Source: an uncultured Naasia sp.
Lineage (GTDB): Bacteria > Actinomycetota > Actinomycetes > Actinomycetales > Microbacteriaceae
Reading direction: 5' to 3'
Length of the DNA: 64,000 nt
Assembly: GCA_913778905.1 (NCBI GenBank)
Contig: CAJYYA010000018.1
Span: 62,001 to 126,000 of the forward strand
The notes under the pieces are model-generated. The model was not told where the DNA came from. It made no database searches and saw only the letters and a program-made list of their open reading frames with translations. Positions 43,409-51,355 of the stretch are shown here, one piece after another. The position numbers were made by a program, and so were the translations under genes. Within the stretch, counting starts at the first letter, position 1. The number at the start of each line of letters is the position of its first letter.

Positions 43409-45577
43409 TCAGTCGTCGGTGAGCTCGAATTTGTCGACGAACAGCGCGTCTCCGGACGGGGCGACGTCGACGCGGACGGTGTCGCCATCCCGGACCTCCC
43501 CGCCGAGGAGGGCACGGGCCAGCCGGTCGTCGATCTCGCGCTGCATGAGGCGGCGCAGCGGTCGGGCGCCGTACACCGGGTCGTAGCCGCGCTCGGCGAG
43601 CCAGGCGCGGGCGTTCGGCGTGACGGCCAGCGCGAGGCGACGATCCGCCAGGCGCCGCTCGAGCCGGTCGATGTAGAGCGAGACGATCGAGCCGAGGTCG
43701 TCGGTCGTGAGCGTCTGGAACACCACGATGTCGTCGAGGCGGTTGACGAACTCGGGCTTGAACGCCTGGCGCACGATGGCCTGGACGCCCTCCTCGCGCT
43801 GGGCGAGGGTCAACGACTGGTCGGTCAGGTACTGGCTGCCCAGGTTCGAGGTCATGATGACGATGGTGTTGCGGAAGTCGACCGTGCGGCCCTGACCATC
43901 GGTCAGGCGGCCGTCGTCGAGCACCTGCAGCAGGATGTCGAACACCTCGGGGTGTGCCTTCTCGACCTCGTCGAGCAGGATCACCGAGTACGGACGACGG
44001 CGCACCGCTTCGGTCAGCTGGCCGCCCTGCTCGTACCCGACGTATCCGGGAGGAGCTCCGACCAGGCGCGAGACGGCGAACTTCTCGCTGTACTCGCTCA
44101 TGTCGATGCGGATCATGGCGCGCTCGTCGTCGAAGAGGAACTCGGCGAGCGCCCTCGCCAGCTCGGTCTTGCCGACACCGGTGGGGCCGAGGAAGAGGAA
44201 GGATCCGGTGGGCCGGTCGGGATCCGAGATCCCCGCCCGAGTGCGCCGCACCGCGTCGGCGACGGCGGCCACCGCGCGGCGCTGCCCGATGAGGCGCTTG
44301 CCCAGTTCGGCTTCGAGCGCGAGCAGCTTCTCGGTCTCGCCCTGGAGCAGGCGGCCCATGGGGATGCCCGTCCAGGCGGCCACGACGGCGGCGATGTCCT
44401 CGTCGGTCACCTGGTCGTTGACCATGCGCTCCTCGCCGGGCTGCGCTTCGGCCTCTTCGGCAGCCGCCAGGTCGGCGACGATCACGGGGATCTCCCCGTA
44501 GAGCAGGCGAGACGCCTCTTCGAGGTTGCCCTCGCGCTGCGCCCGCTCGGCGCGGATGCGCAGCTGGTCGACCTTCTCCTTGAGGTTTCCGACGCGGTTC
44601 AGGTCGGCACGCTCCTTCTCCCAACGAACTTCGAGCCCGTGGAGGCGTTCTTGCCGCTCGGCGAGGTCGGCGCGGAGACGCTCGAGTCGGGCGCGCGAGG
44701 CGTCGTCCTTCTCGCGCTTGAGAGCGAGCTCCTCCAGCTTGAGGCGGTCGACCGAACGCCGCAGCTCGTCGATCTCGACGGGCGCGGAGTCGATCTCCAT
44801 GCGGAGGCGGGATGCGGCTTCGTCGATGAGGTCGATGGCCTTGTCGGGCAGCTGGCGGGACTGGATGTAGCGGTTCGACAGCGATGCCGCCGCGACGAGA
44901 GCCGAGTCGGCGATGGCGACCTTGTGGTGCGCTTCGTAGCGCTCCTTCAGCCCACGCAGGATCGCGACCGTGTCCTCCACGCTCGGCTCGCCGACGTACA
45001 CCTGCTGGAAGCGGCGTTCGAGGGCCGCGTCCTTCTCGATGTACTGGCGGTATTCGTCGAGCGTCGTCGCACCGATCATGCGCAGCTCACCGCGCGCGAG
45101 CATGGGCTTGAGCATGTTGGCGGCGGCGACGGAGCCCTCTCCCCCGCCGGCACCCATGAGCGTGTGCAGCTCGTCGATGAACGTGATGACGCGGCCGTCG
45201 GAGTCGTTGATCTCCTGCAGGACGGCCTTGAGCCGCTCCTCGAACTCGCCGCGATACTTCGCGCCGGCCACGAGGGCCGCGAGGTCGAGCGAGACGAGCT
45301 GCTTGTCCTTCAGAGAGTCGGCGACGTCGCCCGCGACGATGCGCTGGGCGAGGCCCTCGACGACGGCGGTCTTGCCGACGCCGGGCTCACCGATCAAGAC
45401 CGGGTTGTTCTTGGTGCGGCGGGTCAGCACCTGGCTGACGCGGCGGATCTCGGCGTCGCGGCCGATGACCGGGTCGAGCTTGCCGGCGCGGGCGATCGCC
45501 GTGAGGTTGATGCCGTACTGCTCGAGTGCCGTCTTGGCCTTCTCTTCGCTCCCGGGAGCGCCTTGCATTCGTGCCAT
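43409..45577 (-). CDS. clpB: ClpB-type disaggregase lacking the N-terminal domain
   Basis: A 722-residue Hsp100 ATPase. AAA module 1 has [13 protein letters not shown] (about 64) and [16 protein letters not shown]; the middle coiled-coil domain follows (about 265-390, [38 protein letters not shown]); AAA module 2 has [16 protein letters not shown] (about 460), [14 protein letters not shown] and SNLGSQYL. It lacks the IGL/F tripeptide loop of ClpA/ClpC/ClpX, and the full middle domain marks it as ClpB. The usual 140-residue N domain is missing: the protein starts [20 protein letters not shown]. It disaggregates stress-denatured proteins with DnaK. A GAGGAGG ribosome site and a HAIR operator lie upstream. 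Confidence 0.93.
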   Translation of the reverse strand: MARMQGAPGSEEKAKTALEQYGINLTAIARAGKLDPVIGRDAEIRRVSQVLTRRTKNNPVLIGEPGVGKTAVVEGLAQRIVAGDVADSLKDKQLVSLDLAALVAGAKYRGEFEERLKAVLQEINDSDGRVITFIDELHTLMGAGGGEGSVAAANMLKPMLARGELRMIGATTLDEYRQYIEKDAALERRFQQVYVGEPSVEDTVAILRGLKERYEAHHKVAIADSALVAAASLSNRYIQSRQLPDKAIDLIDEAASRLRMEIDSAPVEIDELRRSVDRLKLEELALKREKDDASRARLERLRADLAERQERLHGLEVRWEKERADLNRVGNLKEKVDQLRIRAERAQREGNLEEASRLLYGEIPVIVADLAAAEEAEAQPGEERMVNDQVTDEDIAAVVAAWTGIPMGRLLQGETEKLLALEAELGKRLIGQRRAVAAVADAVRRTRAGISDPDRPTGSFLFLGPTGVGKTELARALAEFLFDDERAMIRIDMSEYSEKFAVSRLVGAPPGYVGYEQGGQLTEAVRRRPYSVILLDEVEKAHPEVFDILLQVLDDGRLTDGQGRTVDFRNTIVIMTSNLGSQYLTDQSLTLAQREEGVQAIVRQAFKPEFVNRLDDIVVFQTLTTDDLGSIVSLYIDRLERRLADRRLALAVTPNARAWLAERGYDPVYGARPLRRLMQREIDDRLARALLGGEVRDGDTVRVDVAPSGDALFVDKFELTDD

Positions 45578-45620
45578 TGCTACCTCCTCATGGTGCGAGT
45601 GGCGGTGGGTAAGAAGTCAG

Positions 45621-45641
45621 GTTGAGTCAACCTGACTCAAG
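45621..45641 (-). promoter_or_regulatory. HAIR element (HspR operator) upstream of clpB
   Basis: On the clpB strand the sequence reads CTTGAGT-N7-ACTCAAC, one base off the perfect HAIR inverted repeat CTTGAGT-N7-ACTCAAG. It lies 44 bases before the clpB ATG, next to a TAAACT -10-like sequence. HspR, with DnaK as corepressor, should silence clpB until heat shock or misfolded protein removes it. Confidence 0.9.
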
Positions 45642-45695
45642 TTTACGCCCGCCGAGTCTCCTGGACCAGAGGAAGCCGATTCTTCAGGCTCGCCC

Positions 45696-46223
45696 TCAGC
45701 GAACCCCCATGCCGACGTCCAGCAGTCCGGACTGCAACCAACCCAGCCAGTCGAGCACGTCGCCGACCGGCCCCCGGTCCCGAGGGCCGTCCTCGTCGTC
45801 CTCGCGACCCACCCCGAGGCGTTCGGCCAATCCGAGCCGCATGTCGTTGAGTGCGAGAAGCCACCGCTGGGTGCCGTCGTCGTCGAGCACGACCTCGATC
45901 CCCGGCGACGGACGCGTGCGATGGCGCGGAACCGCCTCGCCGCTCGGCGTTTGGAGGTCGGCCGCGACCGCGCGCAGGCGGAGCTGTTTGCCCTCGGCGA
46001 TGCGCGCTGCGGTGTGAGCGGCGAACTCCTCGGCCGCATCGTCCTCGGCGTCGTCGTAGGCATGAGGAAGGAGTCGGGAGAGGACGTCGTCGTCATTCCG
46101 TCGGTCGACGAAGTCGAGGGTCTCGTCGAGCCCGCTCGCGAGGCTTTCAAGCACGGAGACCTCGTCTCGCGTGAATGTGCGTGCGACGAGGCCGTTCTCG
46201 CCCTTACTCCAACCGACGCTCAT
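45696..46223 (-). CDS. DUF2017 family protein
   Basis: A 175-residue protein of family DUF2017, found beside clpS in many actinobacteria. It is soluble and acidic (DNDDAEDDAAEEFAAHTAARI-like composition), ending VLDWLGWLQSGLLDVGMG. Role unknown; the steady link with ClpS suggests a part in N-end-rule proteolysis or its control. The ATG at 46223 overlaps the clpS stop by four bases. Confidence 0.88.
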   Translation of the reverse strand: MSVGWSKGENGLVARTFTRDEVSVLESLASGLDETLDFVDRRNDDDVLSRLLPHAYDDAEDDAAEEFAAHTAARIAEGKQLRLRAVAADLQTPSGEAVPRHRTRPSPGIEVVLDDDGTQRWLLALNDMRLGLAERLGVGREDDEDGPRDRGPVGDVLDWLGWLQSGLLDVGMGVR

Positions 46224-46504
46224 GAGTCGTCCCGCTGCAGGGTCGCGAGGAGGCCGTAGCCGTGCATGGCCTCGACGTGACGCTCCATGGTCTCGCGGAC
46301 GCCCGTCGCGACGATCGCGCGGCCTTCGGTGTGGACCTGCATCATGAGGTGCTCGGCGCGGGCGGTCGTCATCCCGAAATAGCTGGTGAACACCCAGGTG
46401 ACGTAGGTCATGAGGTTGACCGGGTCGTCCCAGACGACGACGCGCCAGGGCGAGCCGAGGCTGAGCTGCTCGTCGAGCCGGGTCAGCTCCTGCACATCGG
46501 TCAC
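46220..46504 (-). CDS. clpS: ATP-dependent Clp protease adaptor ClpS
   Basis: A 94-residue ClpS, the adaptor that delivers N-end-rule substrates to ClpA/ClpC. The signature WRVVVWDDPVNLMTYVTWVF near residue 20 carries the Asp and Asn/Met residues of the N-degron pocket, and VHTEGRAIVATGVRETMERH is the second conserved block. The flexible N-terminal tail is short (about 17 residues). It is the first gene of a two-gene unit with DUF2017; the ClpC partner is not in the window. Confidence 0.94.
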   Translation of the reverse strand: MTDVQELTRLDEQLSLGSPWRVVVWDDPVNLMTYVTWVFTSYFGMTTARAEHLMMQVHTEGRAIVATGVRETMERHVEAMHGYGLLATLQRDDS

Positions 46505-46580
46505 GAGTCCAGCTTGGCATCACTCCCCGGGTGTCCCGCCGGATACGCGGTATTCAGGTGGGGCACGCATACTCGCGTTC

Positions 46581-47123
46581 GTGACTCGTGCGCTCCTGAT
46601 CATCGACATCCAGCTCGACTACTTCCCCGGCGGGGCGTTCCCCCTCGTTGGACCGGAGAAGGCCGCCGAGGCGGCCGGCCGCGTACTCGAATCGTTCCGA
46701 GCATCCGGCGAGCGGGTCGTCCACATCTTCCACACCTCGACCGAGCCGGACGCCGGATTCTTCCGCCCCGGCTCGCCCGGCGTGGGGATCCACCCGTCGG
46801 TCGCGCCCGCCGAGGGCGAGACGGTGCTCGAGAAGCACGAGCCGAACAGCTTCCTCGGCACCGGTCTGCTCGAAATCCTCCGCGACGCCGACGTCACCGA
46901 ACTGGTGGTCGTCGGGATGATGAGCAGCATGTGCGTCGACTCGACGGTCCGCGCGGCGTCCGAGCTCGGCTTCGCCGTGACGGTGGTCGCCGACGCCTGC
47001 GCGGCCCCCGACCTCACCTTCGGTGGCACCACCACCGACGGCCGCACGGTGCACGCCTCGTTCATGGCGGCCCTCGACGGCAGCTTCGCGACCGTCACCA
47101 CGAGTAGAGAGCTAGCGGGATAG
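46581..47123 (+). CDS. Isochorismatase/nicotinamidase-like cysteine hydrolase
   Basis: A 180-residue cysteine hydrolase of the isochorismatase superfamily. The catalytic Asp is in LLIIDIQLDYFPGG, the Lys in LEKHEPNSFLGT and the nucleophilic Cys in VVGMMSSMCVDSTVRAA, preceded by the cis-peptide pair typical of the family. Substrates in this family include isochorismate, nicotinamide and carbamates; which one applies here is not visible. GTG at 46581 matches the family start. Confidence 0.9.
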   Translation: MTRALLIIDIQLDYFPGGAFPLVGPEKAAEAAGRVLESFRASGERVVHIFHTSTEPDAGFFRPGSPGVGIHPSVAPAEGETVLEKHEPNSFLGTGLLEILRDADVTELVVVGMMSSMCVDSTVRAASELGFAVTVVADACAAPDLTFGGTTTDGRTVHASFMAALDGSFATVTTSRELAG

Positions 47124-47150
47124 CAAAACCACGAACGAGGAACTCACGGT

Positions 47151-47384
47151 ATGACGAAACGAGAAAAGGTCGCAGTGACTTTCTGCGCGGCAATGGCGCT
47201 TGGCTTCCTCGTCGCTTTGCTCTTTCCGGCGGTTCGGGAGGGAACGGCGTCAAGTGGGATCACGGGGGCTTTCGGAGTCCCAGTGTGGACCATCGCAGCC
47301 GCGGGCTTCACCGCGTTCTCAGCCCTAATAGTTCTCGCGTTCGCGAATGTTCGACGCCGCAGAAATGGGCGCCCCCCGCTCTAG
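47151..47384 (+). CDS. Small two-helix membrane protein
   Basis: A 77-residue protein: a basic start (MTKREKV), a hydrophobic helix (AVTFCAAMALGFLVALLF), a short outer loop, a second helix (VWTIAAAGFTAFSALIVLAF) and a basic tail RRRRNGRPPL. Function unknown. It marks the left edge of the accessory region, where coding becomes less regular. Confidence 0.6.
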   Translation: MTKREKVAVTFCAAMALGFLVALLFPAVREGTASSGITGAFGVPVWTIAAAGFTAFSALIVLAFANVRRRRNGRPPL

Positions 47385-47464
47385 CCCGCACCGTCGGGTC
47401 GGACGTCACACCTCGCAGACCGAGCCAAGACGCTCGTAACAGGGAAATCGGATGCCACTCGGCG

Positions 47465-47794
47465 CTAGTCGCGGGAGTCGGAGGCGTCCGACTCGCCTAG
47501 CCGGTTGCGATGCCGCGCGCCGCGTTTCACACTCAGGGCAGCTTCCGCGAGATGGACGAGAGGCCCCGCGGCACCCAGGAGGGCTCCGTAGAAAGCGAAA
47601 GCCAAGAACCAGGGAGTCGACTGCGTGACAACGAAAGCGCTTCCCCAAGGCTTTTCGAACCTGAAGGTGCACTCGACCCCGAAAGGCACGAGGGAAATCT
47701 CGCCGCAGCCGTCCACCAAAGTGCCTACGTCGGGGAAGGTGGTCTTCGCCTCTTCAGCCTGCTTCTCAGTGCACGCGGTGGCTGGCGAGCGCAT
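47465..47794 (-). CDS. Hypothetical membrane protein, possibly 5'-truncated
   Basis: About 109 residues from ATG 47794, starting MRSPATACTEKQAEEAKTTF and including SLVPFGVECTFRFEKPWGSA, with one C-terminal membrane helix (STPWFLAFAFYGALLGAAGP). Just upstream in another frame the same strand encodes a perfect-looking membrane helix (LVLVVLAALLAVIFLGPSAG), which suggests that a frameshift near 47795 broke a longer protein with two helices and a Cys-containing outer domain. Role unknown. Confidence 0.55.
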   Translation of the reverse strand: MRSPATACTEKQAEEAKTTFPDVGTLVDGCGEISLVPFGVECTFRFEKPWGSAFVVTQSTPWFLAFAFYGALLGAAGPLVHLAEAALSVKRGARHRNRLGESDASDSRD

Positions 47795-47816
47795 CCCGCT
47801 GAAGGTCCCAGAAAGA

Positions 47817-48300
47817 TCACGGCCAGCAAGGCCGCCAGAACAACAAGAACCAGCGTCGGTGCCAGTCGACCGTGAGCGGGCTGGCGAGCTCGGCCGGGTC
47901 GCCGGCTTCCGCATCGATCAGGTCGGTCTGGGCGATATCGAAGACAGACACAGGGGAGAAGTGGGTACGGCGCTGTTCCTCCTCCTGCCTCGTCTTGGGA
48001 TTCTCGACCGTCTCACAGACCTCGCGCCCGCCGAAGATGCGGATGCCGCGCTCACCCTTTCGGACCTGCCAGTTGAGCGCTTGCCAGGTCCGATAACCCG
48101 GCGGCCTGAGACGCCTCCGGGGCCTGTCCGAGGATCAGGAGCAGGTTGGTCAGGCTGTAGCGGTGGAACGCGCGAGAGAAGTCCAGGAACCGAATCCACG
48201 CCTCCGACTCGCGAAGCGCCCCGATCTGCAAGGCAATGGTGTAGTGCAGCTGCTCAGCCTCCACGCGACGCTGCTCGGGGGTTTTGACGGTGCGTGCCAT
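47817..48300 (-). pseudogene. ArdC-like (DUF1738) N-terminal domain protein, frameshifted
   Basis: From ATG 48300 the frame gives EQLHYTIALQIGALRESEAW and FSRAFHRYSLTNLLLILGQA, the start of the ssDNA-binding N-terminal domain of ArdC-type antirestriction proteins. Near 48094-48100 the reading frame shifts by one base: the continuing frame reads YRTWQALNWQVRKGERGIRI, the classical next block, and runs on to a stop at 47817. The C-terminal metalloprotease domain is missing. So it is a damaged or truncated copy; ArdC genes usually travel on plasmids and conjugative elements. Confidence 0.7.
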
Positions 48301-48445
48301 CTCGGCAAATCTCTCGGGAAACCGGTGTTCCCTGATCTCTCCCTCCACGTTTCTTTGCCGTGAAGGCGATGAAATCGCCGCTAGAGAGGACGCCCGTAGT
48401 GCAACCCCGCGGGGGCGGTGGGGAGAGGGTTTCGGCGCGAAATAA

Positions 48446-48824
48446 GGGAGCGCAGCGACCGCGTGCCGAAAGTCTCGGGGGAGACGACGGCGGAATGCCG
48501 TTTGCGCGGAGGGTGGCAGAACGTATGCTGCCGAAGGCTTCATGGCGAAGAAACGAGCGCCGCGGGCGCGAGCAGCCGGCCGTGCACCGGACGTCCATCA
48601 CAGCCCGCCGGGCTGACTTGTGTTGTCGCGAGGGTTGCCAACCGCGGCCTCAATTGGAGTTGGTCAAGCTAACTTGCGGCAGTGCTCCATCCAATCATTG
48701 AAGAGATCGGGGTTTTTGGGTTGACCATGGAAGACCCTGGTGGCTGCGAAGATCGCGGCGGCGACGGGATCCACGAAGTACCCGCCCGGAGCATGAGCGA
48801 ATCCCGCGATAACCGCACGGTGAT
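48446..48824. repeat. Direct repeat, copy A (about 375 bp)
   Basis: Copy A of a duplicated block shared with 49311-49690 in the same orientation. It holds the last 50 codons of the immunity-like gene 48664-49188 and about 220 bases of its 3' flank. Copies are offset by 865-868 bases and differ by scattered substitutions and small indels, so the event is not recent. Confidence 0.85.
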
Positions 48825-49188
48825 AACTCGGGTCCTTCTTCCCCTTGGTAAGAAGCTGCCACTCGAGGTTGCTTTCCTCATTCTCTAGGGATACCCCCAG
48901 AAAGAGACCTATATCGGCACCAACGGCGTACCAGAGGCTTCGCATCTGATTTGGGGCGTCTTGAGAGGGTTGAACATTGGACAAGTAGAAATCACCCAAG
49001 CTCCGCAGGTCCTCTGCGGCGGTCGTCATTCTCAGCCCGTTCCGTCTGAGCAATTCTTCGAGAACGCCGACCCTTTCCGCGCGCTTCGCCATAAGGTAAT
49101 CGAAGTTCTCGAGGGCCTCTTTCCGTGACATCTCACGGTTGGGCTTCGCCACCGGAGGTGTGATCGGATAATAGTTGCCCCACTCCAT
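48664..49188 (-). CDS. Immunity-like protein
   Basis: A 174-residue soluble protein starting at ATG 49188, which overlaps the stop of the toxin-tip fragment upstream (TGATG). Phrases such as MRSLWYAVGADIGLFLGVSL and LLTKGKKDPSYHRAVIAGFA resemble a family of small actinobacterial proteins that lie downstream of polymorphic toxin C-terminal domains. No signal peptide or membrane helix. The function as an antidote is inferred from position and coupling. GGGAGAAC is a good ribosome site. Its last 50 residues are duplicated at 49532-49681. Confidence 0.65.
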   Translation of the reverse strand: MEWGNYYPITPPVAKPNREMSRKEALENFDYLMAKRAERVGVLEELLRRNGLRMTTAAEDLRSLGDFYLSNVQPSQDAPNQMRSLWYAVGADIGLFLGVSLENEESNLEWQLLTKGKKDPSYHRAVIAGFAHAPGGYFVDPVAAAIFAATRVFHGQPKNPDLFNDWMEHCRKLA

Positions 49189-49310
49189 CAATAGTTCTCC
49201 CTGATGCTAATCCCGGCGTTCTCCAACGCCTCGCGCAGCGGCCCAGTAAGTCCAGCTTTCCCAGTGATGGGACTTCGACCAAACTGCCACATCACTTGTG
49301 AAACACCGAA
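49188..49310 (-). pseudogene. C-terminal tip of a lost polymorphic toxin
   Basis: The frame ending at TGA 49190-49188 gives VSQVMWQFGRSPITGKAGLT, then GPLREALENAGISIRENY, and stops one base into the immunity-like gene. Upstream the frame enters the duplicated block and loses sense, so only about 40 codons of the toxin C-terminus are left. Toxin-tip fragments directly before immunity genes are typical of polymorphic toxin loci. Confidence 0.55.
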
Positions 49311-49690
49311 GGAAGCGCAGCGACCGCGCGCCGGAAGCCTCGGAGGAGCCGAGGGCGAAACGCCATTCACGCGTAGGGTGGCCGGACGTATGCTGCCCAA
49401 GGCTTCACGGCAAAGAAGCGAGCGCCGAAGGCGCAAGTGAGGAACCGGCCGCGCGGTGGACGTCCATCACAGCCCTCAGGGCTGATCCTGTTGCCGCGAG
49501 GATTGCCAATCACGGCCTCAATTGGCGTTGATCAAGCTAACTTGCGGCATTGCTCCATCCAATCATTGAAGAGATTAGCGTTCTTGGATTGACCATGGAA
49601 GACCCTGGTGGCTGCGAAGATCGCGGCGGCGAGGGGATCCACCAAGTACCCGCCCGGAGCACGAGTCAAACCGGCCATGACGCACGGCGG
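49311..49690. repeat. Direct repeat, copy B (about 375 bp)
   Basis: Copy B of the block at 48446-48824. It starts right after the stop of the immunity-like gene 49701-50000 and ends at the toxin-tip fragment, so the fragment and the full immunity gene 48664-49188 lie between the two copies. Recombination between copies would delete that cassette. Confidence 0.85.
49532..49681 (-). pseudogene. 3' fragment of a second immunity-like gene copy
   Basis: The translation VMAGLTRAPGGYLVDPLAAA and onwards to NDWMEQCRKLA matches the last 50 residues of the gene at 48664-49188 with few changes. No start or N-terminus remains; it is part of direct repeat copy B. Confidence 0.75.
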
Positions 49691-49700
49691 CAGCTCGGGT

Positions 49701-50000
49701 CTAGGATCCGGTGACGCGCGAACCCGCACCGTTATATGGAAACTGCTCTAGGAATCTGCGAGCTGCGAGCAAGCCGTCTGTGATGAGTTCATCTCGAAAA
49801 TCCGGGTACTCGTCCCACTGCGCCGCGACGCCTACAAAACTGCTCACCTCAGAGAGGTATCGCTGATTCGTCATAGTAGACAGGCGCCACACTTGAAAGC
49901 ACCCGTCGATCGGTTCGATAGTGGCGCGCACCATTCCGTCCGCTATTCGACCCGTTTCTCTCATCATCTCATCTCGCGAGAGCAGCATGTCATCAGTCAT
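49701..50000 (-). CDS. Immunity-like protein of the truncated toxin
   Basis: A 99-residue soluble protein whose ATG (50000) lies inside the last codons of the toxin gene (8-base overlap), the tight coupling usual for toxin-immunity pairs. It begins MTDDMLLSRDEMMRETGRIA and has VWRLSTMTNQRYLSEVSSFV and DEYPDFRDELITDGLLAARR. The tail GAGSRVTGS reaches the edge of the direct repeat, so the original C-terminus may have been replaced. Function as an antidote is inferred. Confidence 0.6.
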   Translation of the reverse strand: MTDDMLLSRDEMMRETGRIADGMVRATIEPIDGCFQVWRLSTMTNQRYLSEVSSFVGVAAQWDEYPDFRDELITDGLLAARRFLEQFPYNGAGSRVTGS

Positions 50001-50823
50001 TAGCGACGAAACCCTTCTCTGCCAGCGGGAACTTAGTCTTGAAGTCGAAGCGCTCACCCGTAGTAACGCGTTCTACCCAATGGGTCTCGAAGGTATCTCG
50101 GACACCTTTTCCTCCCCTATAAAGCGACGAGCCCATTTTGGCGTATTCACTCGCTTCGCCTCCGTACTGCTGTGCCGCGTGGCCGGCTCCTCGGAAGGGC
50201 GTGGTCGAACCTGAGCCAGCGAGTACCTTGCCAGGCTCTCCCATCTGCTGTTGGCTTGCGAGTTGCTTGCCAAGCCGAACTCCATTGGCAGCATTCTCGG
50301 CTCCGCGCGCTCCGACTTTGGTCGCGTCTCCGGCTGCGCTTGTGCCCCTCGAACTGGCATTGCTCGCGACCTGCGTGGCCTTGGGTCCGACTGCTTCCAT
50401 GGCCGATTTCGAGGAAGTAGCGACCGCACGTGCGGCGTTGCCGAAGGAGCCCTTGACGACGGCCGCTCCCACTCGCGCTATAGCGCTTCCCGCGGCACCA
50501 CCGACAAGGCCGGTCGCGCCGCCCATGAGGGTGTCGCCAGCTAGGGATGACCAGCTGAACTCTTGCTGACCGAAGGCAACCTTTGACAGGTTGGCTGCTG
50601 CGCCTCCCGCGGCTCCTCCGAGGACTGCGCAGCCGATGCTCCCTGCTCCTGCTGTGACGGCGAGGCAAGCGGCTGTGACGGCGATTCCGACTGCGAAGCC
50701 GATGATCTCGGCTTCATTCTTGTCGGCCCAGTCGCCGACGGCTTTGCCTGCCTTAGCGAGCGATTTACCGTCTTTTGCGCAACATGAACCGCCCCCTGCC
50801 GAAGCACAGGCTCCTAAGCGGAG
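49993..50823 (-). pseudogene. Polymorphic toxin, 5'-truncated (C-terminal domain intact)
   Basis: An open frame of 277 codons that follows a TGA at 50824-50826 and has no start codon before an internal ATG at 50526. It begins with Cys/Gly sequence, then a hydrophobic hairpin (EIIGFAVGIAVTAACLAVTA, SIGCAVLGGAAGGAAANLSK), a long Ala/Gly/Ser-rich linker, and the C-terminal toxin domain: AGHAAQQYGGEASEYAKMGS, THWVERVTTGERFDFKTKFP. That last block matches a toxin tip seen in polymorphic (often type VII-secreted) toxins. The trafficking N-terminus is lost, so it is probably not secreted; expression from the internal ATG cannot be excluded, which would explain why the immunity gene is kept. Confidence 0.65.
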
Positions 50824-50826
50824 TCA

Positions 50827-51355
50827 GTGAAGCAGGTAAGAAGGCGATGAGAAAGACTTTTTTATCTCATGCGTCACCGATTAGGGTCAAAGCCCAATAT
50901 GGCTCGACGTACACCCGGGTGGCGCCGAAGGGTGACTCGTCGCCACAGAACACGGACCTTCAGAGGGTTCGCGAGAGCCTCCAAACTAGCAATGCTTCAG
51001 CGGCTATTCGCTCGTCTCGTACCCCTTGGGATGCGAGACGACTAACAAGCCGAGCCCAGAGCGCGCAGACAAGGCCCTCTGGCGACGCTTCCAGACTTGT
51101 AACCATGTGTTGCAACGCTTGACATGGTTTGTTGACGACGGTCACGGTTTCGAGACAGATCGTGGGTGGGCATTTGGCGCGTCACGCAGACGGTGCTGAC
51201 CTGAAAGCCCGCCAACACCGCAAGCGCCAGACGACTGGCGGATCCGGACCGTTCGCGCTCTCGCCTCCGAACAGCGGGCGGCGACTTTCGAGGGAAGGTC
51301 ACAGACGCTTCGGCCATCCTGACGGCGTACAACCCGTTTGATCGAAGGAGATCGA
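50827..51355. other. Gene-free stretch between toxin remnant and acyl-CoA ligase
   Basis: About 530 bases with no convincing gene, RNA or repeat. Codon bias is weak in all frames and local AT content is higher than in the flanks, as expected of decaying mobile DNA at the edge of the island. The last 60 bases contain the ribosome site and probably the promoter of the ligase gene. Confidence 0.6.

Noticed and set aside
50827-51355. Possible genes or tRNA in the gap before the acyl-CoA ligase
   Set aside because: No frame has normal codon use or a recognisable protein, and no cloverleaf with a TTCGAATC-type arm was found by eye.
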